Notes under the pieces: generated by a model | What the model was told of the DNA's origin: nothing | The model's input: only the letters and a program-made list of their open reading frames with translations | Databases searched by the model: none | Assembly: GCA_030068145.1 (NCBI GenBank) | Contig: JAPJBO010000553.1 | Coordinates: forward strand, 62,001 to 126,000 | DNA length: 64,000 nt | From: Diplonema papillatum | Lineage: Eukaryota > Euglenozoa > Diplonemea > Diplonemida > Diplonemidae | Direction: 5' to 3' | Shown here: in pieces, positions 1 through 10,583 of the stretch | How the letters are laid out: each line of letters opens with the position of its first letter | Numbering within the stretch: position 1 is the stretch's first letter | Program-made: the position numbers and the translations under genes

Positions 1-751
1 GCGATCCGTTGAGCATACCCGCAGACCAAAATCATGCCGTTATCTCTTTTAGAAGGGTTGACTCTTGAAGCGTTTCACGCGGCTGCGGCGGTCCTGTCTG
101 TCAACCCTGTCGTAGTCGGAAAGCCGCATCGCGGTGGTGCAATTCAGTCAATTCCTTCACGCTTTCAAGCACCCCCCCGTTGAATCTGAACTCCTCAGCA
201 TATCCCTTGCAAGGCAATTCTTATTTGCTTCAGGAAAGCACTGCAGCACAAGTTGAAACCCAGGGAGTGGCTGGTGAAGTTATGGACCGCACCATGCTCT
301 TCTCTCTCGAGGGTGTCAGATGCCGGAGTGTTTCTGCATTCCGTCGTGAGTCAACCCCCCCCTGTCAACTATTAATTATCCCGCAACCCCCAGCACTTTC
401 GTAGTAGGATGGTTTGTCCATGCAGTTCCTTGGCAAGGTTGCAGCAGCATAGTTCGGCTTGTCCTATGCAGGCGTAGCTGTACACACTGGGCCGTCTGCT
501 CATATATCGCCTCCTCCGACCTTGTAGTAGCTCATCCACTCTGAAGCCACATCTCGCAAGGTGCTCTTTTCAAACTATTCACTGCGCAGTTTTGCGAATG
601 TTGCGAAGAGAGTTCGTGCTCTGCGCTGACGGCGCCGTGTTTTGGTCCAAGGAGACAGGGAGCCTTGTCTCCGAAAGATCATAGAACTGTTCTTAATCCG
701 CCGTCCTCCTCCTCCCCAAATGCTTTGTTGCTTTTCTGTTCAGTTTCTTTT

Positions 752-869
752 TGAATAAGCATCTGCTTCGTAGGGAATACGGGAAGGCCACATTTGCAAA
801 GAAGGAATGCGTTGTAGCCCGCACAGGTACATAAGGTAAGTCTGGGTCTAGTGCCGGACGTAAAGCAGT
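752..869 (+). repeat. Dispersed repeat, copy A
   Basis: This segment aligns by eye with 7355-7462 and 37362-37488. Shared landmarks in order are a GCAYCTGCTTYGTAGG-like block, CAAAGGAGGA, TGTGCTGTAGCCCACGCG, and a GGGTTCAGTGSCGGGCGTAA-like block. Copy A is the most diverged of the three. The TAGCCCACGCG and GGGTTCAGTG blocks vaguely recall tRNA A and B boxes, so a SINE origin is possible but unproven. Confidence 0.55.
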
Positions 870-3256
870 CTCCACAAAGCCCAATTCGTGGTTGCCTTTC
901 TAGCCTACGTCGAAATATGCGCCCCGGCCCCTCCGAGTAATTTGTCTTTATTTGACTGCATCTGCTGTCGGGTCGTCGACGACTTTACTGGCGCCAACGC
1001 GGACGAACGTCATCCCTTCATCTCATTAGGCCGGTGTCCTCCAGAGCTTTTTTTTTTAGAGTGAAAGTTTCTTATGGTTTTGTATAAATACGCACGTGCA
1101 CTTGCGCGATGATTGCTTCGATCGCCACTGGTCCGGTCAGCTGTATCGCGAGGATGTATGTACACAGTTAGCACCGCCACTTCTCCTCCGTTGCAAGTTG
1201 CGGACATGATTCAGGACAACCGTCAAATCCTCCTCCTGACCCAAGAAACGGTAAACCGCAATGATGCGTCTTCTTGTTGCGTTAGTAGCATGGTCCTTTG
1301 ACAGAGTGAGCCGATACCTCTCATGTCACTTTTAAGAAACACGGCTGTGAGTCAAACCTAGCGTCCGACATTTTGCAAGTCGTTGGGTTATATTGACAAG
1401 GGGTTTCATCAGACACTCCTTCTTGTTGCGTTAGTGAAGAGTCATTCTAGCAAATGAGTACCACACTATGCAATGATACAACGTGTGGGGGGTTGCCAGG
1501 GCACGTTGAGAAGGTAGATTAAAAATCCGCCGTTAATGCGCAAATAACTGCCTGAGGAGGCCGCTCTCATCCTCTCATCCTGATCAGAAAACTCAGGATT
1601 CCAGCGGCAGAGAACGGATCATGAATTTAGCTGCTGTAGCACGACGTTGCTCGCGTCTTTCCTTCAGTTGATCGTGCAAAACAGGATTGCAAACAACCGA
1701 CAACCAAAGGCGCTTCCTTGCACGAAGGCTGGGCCCCGTCACTATTTTTGAGTCCGGGCAAGGTTGCTGTCCCATTTCACTCAGTCAATCTCTCAGGAAA
1801 AAGCACGCTGTGAGCGAACGATGTTGCTGAAAGAGACATCCGCTCCGTCTCACGAGTTCAAACGCTGCGAGGTTTACGTTTGCGGGCAAGCGGCCTGCGT
1901 TGATCTTGAGGAGTAGATAATTAATCGAGCGTGGACCGAAGAGGCGGAGGATTGTGTGGGGGCCTCTTTTCGTGATTCACGGCGGGATTTCCAAATGCGG
2001 TCTCCGCGCTCGATCTGGCCACGACTTCTCGTCTGGCATTGTCATCGTTCAGTACGCTAATGAACCGTCACTTTATCACAACATAGGCAGGCAGTTGCAA
2101 TCGCCATTGCCTTAGCTTCTTTACACGGTTCGCGCCTTTCTTCCGACGAATCACGTGGTGCTTTACGAAGTGATCATTTTTAATAACCAACAACACGACA
2201 ACCAAACACTCCGGACTCAAGCCAATTTCTACTCAGGTGGAAAGGCAGCCGTCTTTTGATTTTTCCTTACATGATGATTCAACCATCATTTCATTCCATT
2301 CAAATGACCGACATCGAGAGACTCCTGGGAGATTCATCGTTTTGCCAAATCCACATCCGGGGTTCTCCTGATCCAACCCCACTCTTTCGAATGGTATGAA
2401 CGAGGAGATACCCAGCACTCTTTGCATTCGGTCCTAGCGGGAAAGAAGGAAGACTGGGGGCTCGAGCAGTGCCCGGCCGGCCCCCGAAGGCATGAGCGCT
2501 CGACGAACCGCCCATTTTATTTTCCCTTTCGCCCGCGGAAAACCCCTCGTCGTTGTATAATTCAAAAGAACATACTTGCAAAGGGTCACCCGGAGACTTT
2601 AAACCCCGGGATTCTCAAGTGAGCTTTCACTCTGAGAAGACTACTTCCTTATGCTTTCCCCAAAACCTTTATCGCCGACTCGGAAGTGAAAGACTTCACG
2701 AGCTTTCCGCACTTCTGCCAAAGAGACCTGTCAGACACTATGTGTTGAGGCCAGCAAAACCTTTCTGGGGAAGTACCAACCTGCCCCCCAAGGTTTGGCC
2801 GATTTTCTCACTCAACACAAGCAAATATCGGACCTGCCGTTCTTAGATGGTGGCGTTTCTCAGGCTCTGGAATCGTCCTCCTGTGCACATTTTCAAGCAC
2901 GGTCCTGCATTCCCCTCAGGGCTTTTGTTGATTCTTGTCCGCCCGCCCATGTCCGGAACAACGACTGCACATAAACGAGACCAGCCAAACTGTGAACCCC
3001 TCGGAAAGAAGTTTGTTCCCTGTGCTCGCAAAGTACAGGAATTTCATTTAGTACAGCAACTTCATCATTTTCACCATCATTGATCAGTTTAATCGACTAA
3101 ATAAATTATGCCGGTCGTCCGTTGTCTCGTTTATCAGTGCAGGACCGGGGGGGCCTCGCGCAAATGTTTTGCAGAAACACACCGGGGTTTTTGGTGTGGC
3201 ACCGGTATCTTTTACCGGATCTAGCTCACGTTCTTCCAGGAGCTCCGTTCCGTCCG

Positions 3257-4252
3257 ATAGGAAAAGATGCACCACATAGGTCGGGCGACGTATTTTTAAT
3301 GGGAAAAGTGCCTTAGGGGACTGTCCCAATGTGAAATGTGCCCTTAGGGGACTAGTCCCTTGCATTACAATTCCTCGTAAGCATTTGCAAAAAGGTTGCG
3401 AAGTGCATTTCCCAGTACTTATATATCAGTCATTCTCCTGGCGACCGTTCAAATATGGAAGAAACCATCTGGAGGTCAACCCCTCGTCATTTTCTTTGGT
3501 CCGGGGCGTCTTTGAGCTGTTTTGAATCCGATCTTTTCATTCCGACCCTCGGTGGGCTCCGAAGCTCGATATTGACGGGCTTAAGCCCAAAATTAGGTTT
3601 TGCGAAAAACGCATTCTCGTGTTTTGCCATCGAGGGGGTCGCCAGTTTTTCTGTAGCACCCCGGGAACAGAGTTCCCAGGCATGCTCCGGATTAAAACCA
3701 TTTAGCCATACTTCAACCATCTTTGATTGACCAAATTAGAGGCGGGGATGGTGGGTGTATGGGCTGCAACAGCTTTCCCCTGTGTCACCACACAAGGGGC
3801 ACCACGAGAGCCTAGCACCCTGTGGGCTCAGTACCCGCCATCCCAGTTCTGAAGTGCGTTCATAGGGTGATGGTAATTTGCCTGGTGAAGTGGGGTGCAA
3901 CAGGAGGGCCATGGGGGTCAACCTTTTGTGTGATCCGAAGTGGTATTTTGACGATTTCGTGACCGATCTTTCCATTCCGTGGCTTCGTGCACGTATCACA
4001 CGCGCCCCCGGTATAATCTAAGTATAATTATATCGAGCCGAACTTGTCCAAGGGAGGTCGTCATTTTTTCTAAAACCCCGGGAACAGAGAGACCAGGGAC
4101 ACCTGCGCTCATAGCATCAAAGATTGGTCGATTTAGTGACACCTTTGGTGACTGTATGCGCTGCAATAGGATGGTCTTTTTTGAACGGTCGCCAGGAGAA
4201 TGACTGATATAGGAAAAGATGCACCACATAGGTCGGGCGACGTATTTTTAAT
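3257..4252. repeat. 44-bp direct repeat (3257-3300 and 4209-4252)
   Basis: An identical 44-base sequence beginning ATAGGAAAAGATGCACCACA occurs at 3257-3300 and again at 4209-4252. The second copy directly abuts, and by a few bases overlaps, the right terminal inverted repeat of the element at 3422-4211. Just after the first copy (about 3308-3360) is a second short duplication containing CTTAGGGGACT. The arrangement suggests insertion followed by local rearrangement. Confidence 0.75.
3422..4211. mobile_element. Small non-autonomous DNA transposon with 32-bp perfect inverted ends
   Basis: The 32 bases at 3422-3453 (beginning TATATCAGTCATTCTCCTGG) are the exact reverse complement of 4180-4211. 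The outermost TA of each end could be a TA target duplication around TATCAGTC...GACTGATA, which would suit the Tc1/mariner/pogo group, but I see no transposase. Inside are two diverged copies of a sequence with CCCCGGGAACAGAG and GATCTTTYCATTCCG landmarks (about 3520-3690 and 3955-4100). The 790-bp length and lack of an open frame fit a MITE-like passenger. The family assignment is inference. Confidence 0.6.
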
Positions 4253-5944
4253 TGACCAAGGCTTGGTTTAAGTGGTGGCACTTGCTCACTCTTTCCTCCA
4301 TCTCCCTTTCCCTGCAAGATTTCCCGTAGAAAGAGGGAGAAGAGCATGTCTGGTGCGCGTTGCAAAAGGGGTCATGCCCACGAAATGGAGCACCGCCGGA
4401 ACTCCTGAAGTAGGGCCACCTTTCGCAACACGCTTCATCCCTTGAACATGAAGCGAGAGCAAAGGATCGTTAGGCCATGCCTTCACACCGAGGATCGGTA
4501 CTGAAAACCGTGTATCGAGCAAGCTTTTCCCCTTATGCTCTACGCGAGATTTCTGTTCCCGCTGAGCTGCGTTAGTGTGTAACAGATGTGCCGCCTCAGC
4601 CAAACTCCCCACCTGACTGGTGTCTCCAAACGAGGATTCGCGAGCCGAAGCCCGTTTGTTGCTGGAAACGGATAAGCTACGGATCCGAAGACCCTAACCC
4701 CACAAGGGTTCCGCACGTATTTGGCCACGCGGACAAAAAAAGCCTCCGCTACGGCACCGCAGAGAAGGCCAGAGCTTCATGGTCATTTAAGAACCCAACG
4801 AAGGACAATGTACTGGAAAATATACACATCACTACGCTTCACTGCGCTTCTGGCAGAAAGCCGGATGTTGATCTTGACTGTCACCTACTGCGCACCTACC
4901 GCATCTGAATGACTACATGGGTATAGACCAATACTCTCTCGGCGTTCGTGCGATCGACGGTTTGCCGAAAGCCATGAACTCTAAGCCCCGGTGTTTAAAC
5001 GAACTTTTTCACGCTAGAAAGAGAAAGCCATAACGTTCACATTTCTCACAAGAGAGAATGTGAGGGGAGTAGGGGTGGGGGTGATATTCTCAAGAAGAAA
5101 TGAACGAGTTACTTCAAGTTCCTTCTGGCCTAATTGTCTTCCTGTTTTTCCTTTCTTTTTTCCATCGTTACTTATCCGCACGGCAAGGTCTCCTTCCAGC
5201 TGTATCCCCGTCTGTCAGAGTCATTTGAATTCCCTTTGTTTGGTGCCTACAATCGTGCAGCTGGCCTGAAAAGCTTTGTGAAATCAACACTGAGAGTGAG
5301 TCTGGGTGGCTGATCAAATTGCGAACTCTGAGAACAAACGAAGTTGAACACGATGAACAGGCGCGCGCAAGCAAATGTGCATGAGTGAGGTGACTGGCGG
5401 GTAACCCGAGCGAGAAGATTAACCTGCGTTGCAGGTAACGCTTGCTTTTCGACAAACAATCTCGAGGTAGGTATATCTGTGCCACGCTAAATGGCGAGAT
5501 TCGCAACCCTGCGACCATCTACCTGTCGACGGTGTTGTTGCCGTGTTGTCACGGCAGCTTGGGCTGTCGGGGTGCTGTTGCCGTCACGGTAGCTTGGGGA
5601 ACTTGGGAACCTCCTTCGGGATTGGTCCTGCTCGGCGGCAGGTCTCTGCTCAGTAACATAGCCTACACCAGTGGTCCACCCTGCGCGAAAAGCATAGGAT
5701 GAAAACAGATCGGTCGCCATTCCCGCCGTTGAAAAAGCACAGGTTGACACACGGGAGTTGGAATTTCAGCCCCGGAGAAGCTCTGTTTGCCGTTCGTTAT
5801 AGGTCGGAGAGTATTGATCTTTCCCACGGACCTTCGATGACAAGAAGCGCTCTCTGGGGGAAACATACTTAGTGACATTTTTGGGAGAGTCTTTTTCCCA
5901 AAGACGTGTTTCGAGGAAACCCCTGGCCGCGGATATGCGCCACC

Positions 5945-7024
5945 ATGGTCCGATTCCCTCTGCGACAGAGGCAAACGATGCGCGAGATCACCGAACGCTA
6001 CAGAAATGACACGCGCGAACTCGAAGGCCTAGTGCTTAGAATACCAGCCAGCGGGCAAGTTGGCTCCCCCCGTCAGAAAGAAGCCGCGGGCGATGAAAAC
6101 GATGAGGTCATCCTCGCTATCACCGCGCCGTTCCAAAAAGGTTCTGTGACAAGAAAACGAAAGAGCCCCCAAGAAAACAACAAAGATCGCATGTCACGCG
6201 TCCTTCGCGTGCTGAGGCTTGGGAAGAGAGAGTACGTCGAAACGCTGCGCTTGCAAAAGGAACTGCTGGCAAAGCGAAAGGCGGGGGACTGCCCAGACAC
6301 CGTCATCCTTGTTGAGCACGATCCGGCTGTGTACACACTAGGGAGACGAGAGATAGGGGCTAGTGACCTGCTGGTGAAGGAAGATGAGATTAACGTAGTG
6401 CGAGTTGACCGAGGAGGGAGAGCCACGTGGCACGGCCCCGGACAGCTCACCGTGTACCCGATCGTCAACTTCAAGCAGTTGGAAGCAATCAGTGCGCGGA
6501 AGCGCTGCGGCAGCCAAGGGCTGGTGCACTGGTGGGTCTCGGTTTTGGAGGAAAGCGTCATCCGATTGGTGAACGCCCACGGGCTCGCTGCATGGACCTG
6601 CTCTGACGTCGGCGTGTGGGTAGGGGGGCCCATCGATCCGGCAGATAAACGGCAATTCGTCCAGGCCCCCGGCGTCGCACCTTGCGGGAGAGACCGCCAC
6701 GGCCGGAAGCTCGACGACGCAGTCCGCACTTCGACGGACCACGGACCAGAGCGCAAGATCGCTGCCATCGGCGTCCAGCTGTCCAACTACTGCTCGATGC
6801 ACGGGGTTGCCGTCAACGTGACCCCGGACCTGGAGCAGTACCGGAAGATCGTCCCTTGTGGTTTGCAAGGTCGCGCCGTCACTTCCCTCGCCCACGAAAT
6901 CCCCTCTGACGCCGGGAACCTGACCATACCGGCCGTTGGCGACCGCTTTATTGACGCCTTCGTCGAGTCCGTCACCCCAACGCTGCCTCTCGAAATAGTC
7001 GAATGCACGCTCGACACAATCTAG
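5945..7024 (+). CDS. lipB: Octanoyl-[acyl carrier protein]:protein octanoyltransferase (LipB/LIPT2 family)
   Basis: LipB/LIPT2 enzymes move an octanoyl group from acyl carrier protein to the lipoyl domains of dehydrogenases, the first step of lipoate synthesis in mitochondria, plastids or bacteria. The 359-residue product shows VYTLGR (129-134), the signature RGGRATWHGPGQLTVYPI (157-173), GVWVGG (223-228), the catalytic lysine in KIAAIG (Lys271) and the catalytic cysteine in IVPCGLQGR (Cys305), followed by VTSL. The family is usually about 210-270 residues. Here there is an N-terminal extension of about 85 residues, rich in Arg and Lys at its start and possibly a targeting region, plus an insert of about 40 residues between GVWVGG and Lys271. 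The ATG at 5945 sits in GCCACCATGG, a good Kozak context. The open frame extends upstream without another ATG. No intron is evident. Confidence 0.92.
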   Translation: MVRFPLRQRQTMREITERYRNDTRELEGLVLRIPASGQVGSPRQKEAAGDENDEVILAITAPFQKGSVTRKRKSPQENNKDRMSRVLRVLRLGKREYVETLRLQKELLAKRKAGDCPDTVILVEHDPAVYTLGRREIGASDLLVKEDEINVVRVDRGGRATWHGPGQLTVYPIVNFKQLEAISARKRCGSQGLVHWWVSVLEESVIRLVNAHGLAAWTCSDVGVWVGGPIDPADKRQFVQAPGVAPCGRDRHGRKLDDAVRTSTDHGPERKIAAIGVQLSNYCSMHGVAVNVTPDLEQYRKIVPCGLQGRAVTSLAHEIPSDAGNLTIPAVGDRFIDAFVESVTPTLPLEIVECTLDTI

Positions 7025-7285
7025 CGTTCAGAATCGTCAGACTTCTCCCATGCACGCCTCCAGGGCACACGCTGGCTGTACGCCCTGGAGAAGCACTGCC
7101 ACTGGTGGCGGTGTGCATTAGTGAAAGTAGACTAACCAACTGCAGGAGAGTCGGGAGGAAGTGAAAACCTTTTGCTGAAATCGCCTTTTGTTGTTCCGAA
7201 ACAGGATCTCGAGCCCTTGAGAGGTCGCTACTACTGTCTAAGGGCCAGCTACAGAAAGCGGGGATCCAAAATATAAACGTATAGA

Positions 7286-7312
7286 CCCCTGGCTATAATG
7301 TATAGCCAGGGG
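7286..7312. repeat. Perfect 12-bp hairpin, arm repeated once more downstream
   Basis: CCCCTGGCTATA (7286-7297) pairs perfectly with TATAGCCAGGGG (7301-7312) across a 3-base ATG loop. The left arm is repeated directly at about 7317-7328 (CCCCTGGCTATA). It lies 260 bp after the stop codon of the octanoyltransferase and just before the dispersed repeat at 7355. It could be the edge of a repeat element or an RNA hairpin; nothing here decides. Confidence 0.7.
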
Positions 7313-7354
7313 GAGACCCCTGGCTATATACATGGCTGCAAAGGATCTTCAATG

Positions 7355-7462
7355 TGCACCTGCTATTGTAGGTGAGGTCGCCGGTTGCAGCTCACAAAGG
7401 AGGAAGTGTGCTGTAGCCCACGCGTAACACAGGGTAATCCGCTTTCAGAGCCGGGTGTAGCA
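7355..7462 (+). repeat. Dispersed repeat, copy B
   Basis: This copy shares the ordered landmarks GCACCTGCT, CACAAAGGAGGA, TGTGCTGTAGCCCACGCG and AACACAGG with copies A (752-869) and C (37362-37488). Copy B matches C better than A. No flanking duplication was recognised. Confidence 0.55.
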
Positions 7463-8137
7463 TCCTTCCGAAAGCCGTGTCTTCGGCACAGTAGTCTACT
7501 CAGTAAACACAAATGCGGACCTCAACTGATAGCAGCGAAGTAAAATATTGATCGTCTGTGGCACAAAATGTTTCGGATCGACACAACTGATTCAAAAGCC
7601 GCACTGGCGAATTTCTCCCGCTGGTGGCGGGCGCGCAGCCTGCCGTGTACCTCGCTCACACAGCATGGCAGGGTGCCTCGCACGTGCGTCGATTCCTCCG
7701 CTCCGTTCCCCCTCCTGTTTCCGCTTTCGAGAGCTCACTTTCCGAACCGGCAGGTCTCGTCAACCACGCCAGCACCCTTCCTCTTCTGTGGGCGGCACGG
7801 CTTCCCACCTCTGGCGCTATCTGACACGCCGTAATGTCAGTCTTGCTTTCCTTTTTTGTGCCTCTTCCGCAAAGCCGCCACCAAGATCAATGCATCCAAT
7901 GAACCAGTGATAGGGTAGAGTAGGGGACCTCAGTGAAGCGATGTCAAAGGATGTTAGGCATGCTTTCTTTGTATTGACTCAGACTCATCAAAGACCGGCC
8001 ACACGATTCAGGCAGTGCAGATACTAGTCACCGTGGATAGAACCCACGACTTTAAGATGTATACTCGGCGAACTGAACCTACGTGCATTTGGGGTTTTTA
8101 AGGACCTGCCTGCAGAAACGCACCTACCACACAACTG

Positions 8138-10583
8138 ATGAGGACCCTGTCTCTCCGGGGGTCTGCAAGAATGGACGACGGCGAGCGCGCCGCGGCGCCG
8201 CCGGTCCTCATCGTGGGGACGAGCATGAAGGACGGAAAGTTCACGGTTAAGATCCCATCCGACGGCACCGTCGGCGACTTGAAGCAAGCATTCGACAAAG
8301 CGATCGTCGACCGACGACGGAAAGAAAGCGCAGCAGCCGGCGCCGAGGGCTGCGACGCGGTGCAGAAGCCGTGCTTAAAAATAGCGTACAAGGGAGTCTT
8401 CGTCGACGACGATACCACGTTGTTGAAAGCCGCCGACCTCCTGCCGACATCTGCCCGCCCGTTCGTGCACGTACACTTGTGCTACGTCTCCAATACACCC
8501 GACGCAACTGAAACCAGTGAAGAAGAGCCTGTCCCCGTTCCTTCCGTCGGCGCGTCTTCGCGTTCAGGTCTGGGTGACGGAAACACGTTGCGGAACAGGC
8601 GCACTGGTGAAACCATCGATCACCGACCGACACAACCCGCACCACCGCCACGCCCACCCCCGCCGCCAGTGGTCCCGCCTGCCAATGCAGAGCCGGCGCT
8701 TGACTCGAGAGGTGAGACGCCCGTCTGCAGGCTCTGCTTCGACGACGAAGAGACGCCGGAAACAGGGCCGTTGTTCTCACCTTGTTTGTGCACGGGCAGC
8801 ATGCGGTTTATTCACGTCGACTGCCTCAACAAGTGGCGTTGCCGGAGCCAGAACCAAAGCTCGTACTACCGGTGCGATCAGTGCCGGTACCAGTACAACG
8901 TCGAGCGGGCAAGGTGTGCGCCTCTTTCTTTGAGTCGTCGACCCGGGCAATGCTTCTGGACACGAGTTTGCGTCCCAGATAGCCACAACCGCCAGGATCA
9001 GGCTCGTGTTGCATTGCAAGCAGAGCAGGAGCGGTGGACGAAAGTGGCAGACACAAGCATAGGAGTGAGGATTTTATTATTGTTGTTGAAGTTGTTGGGG
9101 CAGCAGTCAAAGGTGAGCAGCGCCACCTTTCCTATCGAGCTCTCGGATCAAGCTGCGTCTGATGTACGGGATTGCTTACATGTGCGCGCGCCTTGATTGA
9201 ACAGTCGGGATTGCCGAACAGGTTTCGCGACAGAGTGACCGAAACGAGCAATACCCTTCGATCTCCTGCGAAACGCAAAATGGTCAGAAGGAAAAAGTCA
9301 TCATTTCCAAGCAACAAAATGGCAATAGAAGTGCTCGCCCCACACCCGAAGAGTTCGATATCCCGGATTCCACTCTGAAAAAGCGCGAACGTAAGTTTTT
9401 CCACCTCCCCTCCCGGTCCGAACAGGTGGGCGACGTATCTCCTGGACAAACGCGTCAGCGCCGTGGCTGCAGGAGTGTGCTTGGTCCTTGCAACCTTGCT
9501 GCTAGGCGTCTGCACGTGGTTTTTGGATAGCGGGCCGTTGTACGAGAAGATCTGGCGCAACATCAGTCTGTCGCCGCTGGAATACGTCGCACAGAAGAGT
9601 TGCACTGCGTGGAGCGAAGCCTCGTCGGGGGAGTGCAACACGATATGTAACTCGTGGAGCTGGAATTGGAAGACGGCGTGCTTCAACGCCGGGTGCCGCT
9701 GCTCGCTGGTGGTCGAACCGTTCCGCGACGCCGCCACCAAAATCCTCACAAACGGCATCGCGCTGGTCGCCTTGTGCGGCCTCATCGTTCACCTGCCCGC
9801 TCTCTTCGAAAACTGGCAGCGAGGGTATGCCACGTCCCCGTTTTTGCATCGACACTACGTCGAGAACCGCAGGTTGCGCTTCATCTCTTAGACCTGGTGT
9901 CGGTCACAAAAGTTAAGTGTGTGAAGGTACTTTTAAGGGAAACCATCAGAAACCCAAACTGGGCGTCGCCAGAAATCCGGAAATGCGGGACAAGTGGTCG
10001 GACGCTCGTTTAGGCTGAAATAATGGCTGCGAAAACAAGGCGAAATCACCCCCACACATGCGCATCTGACAGTGACTGTAAACATAAAGGCAAGAGCGAC
10101 CATACTTACGGAGAACACTGCAACCTGCTTACCCACTTCCTTCCGTCTCTGATCGAACCCTTCAAGACTCCACCCCGCCTCGCATGTCAATAGGGACTTG
10201 GAAATCGTCGACCTTTGACACACGAATCAGTGTTAGAATGCCAGCATCTCTCTCAGCCTTGGCTGGAGCGGAAGAGTTTGGACACGTTGTCAACTGTTCC
10301 CGCTCTACGTGTCCCCTACGCTGCGAGAGAGTCACAGAGCCCACAAGCGGCGCGTTGGCAATGGTCGTCGGCTTTTGCAAGCAACGCTTTCACTCAGAAT
10401 GCACACGCACGCAACAGCTTGATCCTCGTCGCGTCGTTCTTTGGAGCCCCGGCCGGATACACCCGGTTTTACCTGATTCTCGGGTCCATCCACGCTTACT
10501 ACATTCTGCAAACGCTGGCGGAAGGGAGGATGCGCCGCATAATGACGCAGTTCGGCGAAAGGATTCTCTCCGTTCACGGCTGA
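8138..10583 (+). CDS. Membrane RING-CH (MARCH-type) E3 ubiquitin ligase with N-terminal ubiquitin-like domain
   Basis: Proposed exons are 8138-8913, 9426-9824 and 10418-10583, total 1341 nt (446 residues), in frame throughout. Residues about 22-118 read as a ubiquitin-like domain: beta-strand KFTVKIP, helix VGDLKQAF, LKIAYKGV and closing strand FVHVHL. A Pro-rich linker follows, then a C4HC3 RING-CH finger (197-252): CRLC, CLC, HVDC, CDQC. Hydrophobic segments at about 269-291, 366-386 and 393-422 suggest a multi-pass membrane ligase. The first junction (AAG|GTGTGC ... AACAG|GTGGGCG) restores RARWATYL, typical after a RING-CH domain. The second junction (GTATGCC donor, CAACAG acceptor) is less certain; without it the frame stops at 9891 (413 residues). 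Members of this family ubiquitinate membrane proteins. An alternative start is the ATG at 8171. Confidence 0.8.

Larger units (their letters stand above)
1..5944. other. Gene-poor region upstream of the octanoyltransferase gene
   Basis: I find no convincing coding sequence here on either strand. All open frames are short (at most about 130 codons), overlap one another and resemble no family I know. The stretch holds one copy of a dispersed repeat (752-869), a small inverted-repeat element (3422-4211) and a 44-bp direct repeat around it. From 4253 to 5944 I see nothing recognisable except the likely upstream region of the gene at 5945. Confidence 0.6.
7025..8137. other. Intergenic region with hairpin and dispersed repeat copy B
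   Basis: This 1.1-kb gap between the octanoyltransferase and the RING-CH gene has no credible coding sequence. It contains a perfect hairpin (7286-7312) with an extra direct copy of its arm, and copy B of a dispersed repeat (7355-7462). The rest shows nothing I recognise. The promoter and 5' leader of the following gene must lie near its right end. Confidence 0.6.

Noticed and set aside
6073-6895. Minus-strand frames of 185-237 codons over the octanoyltransferase
   Set aside because: They are antisense shadows of a well-supported gene with no family similarity.
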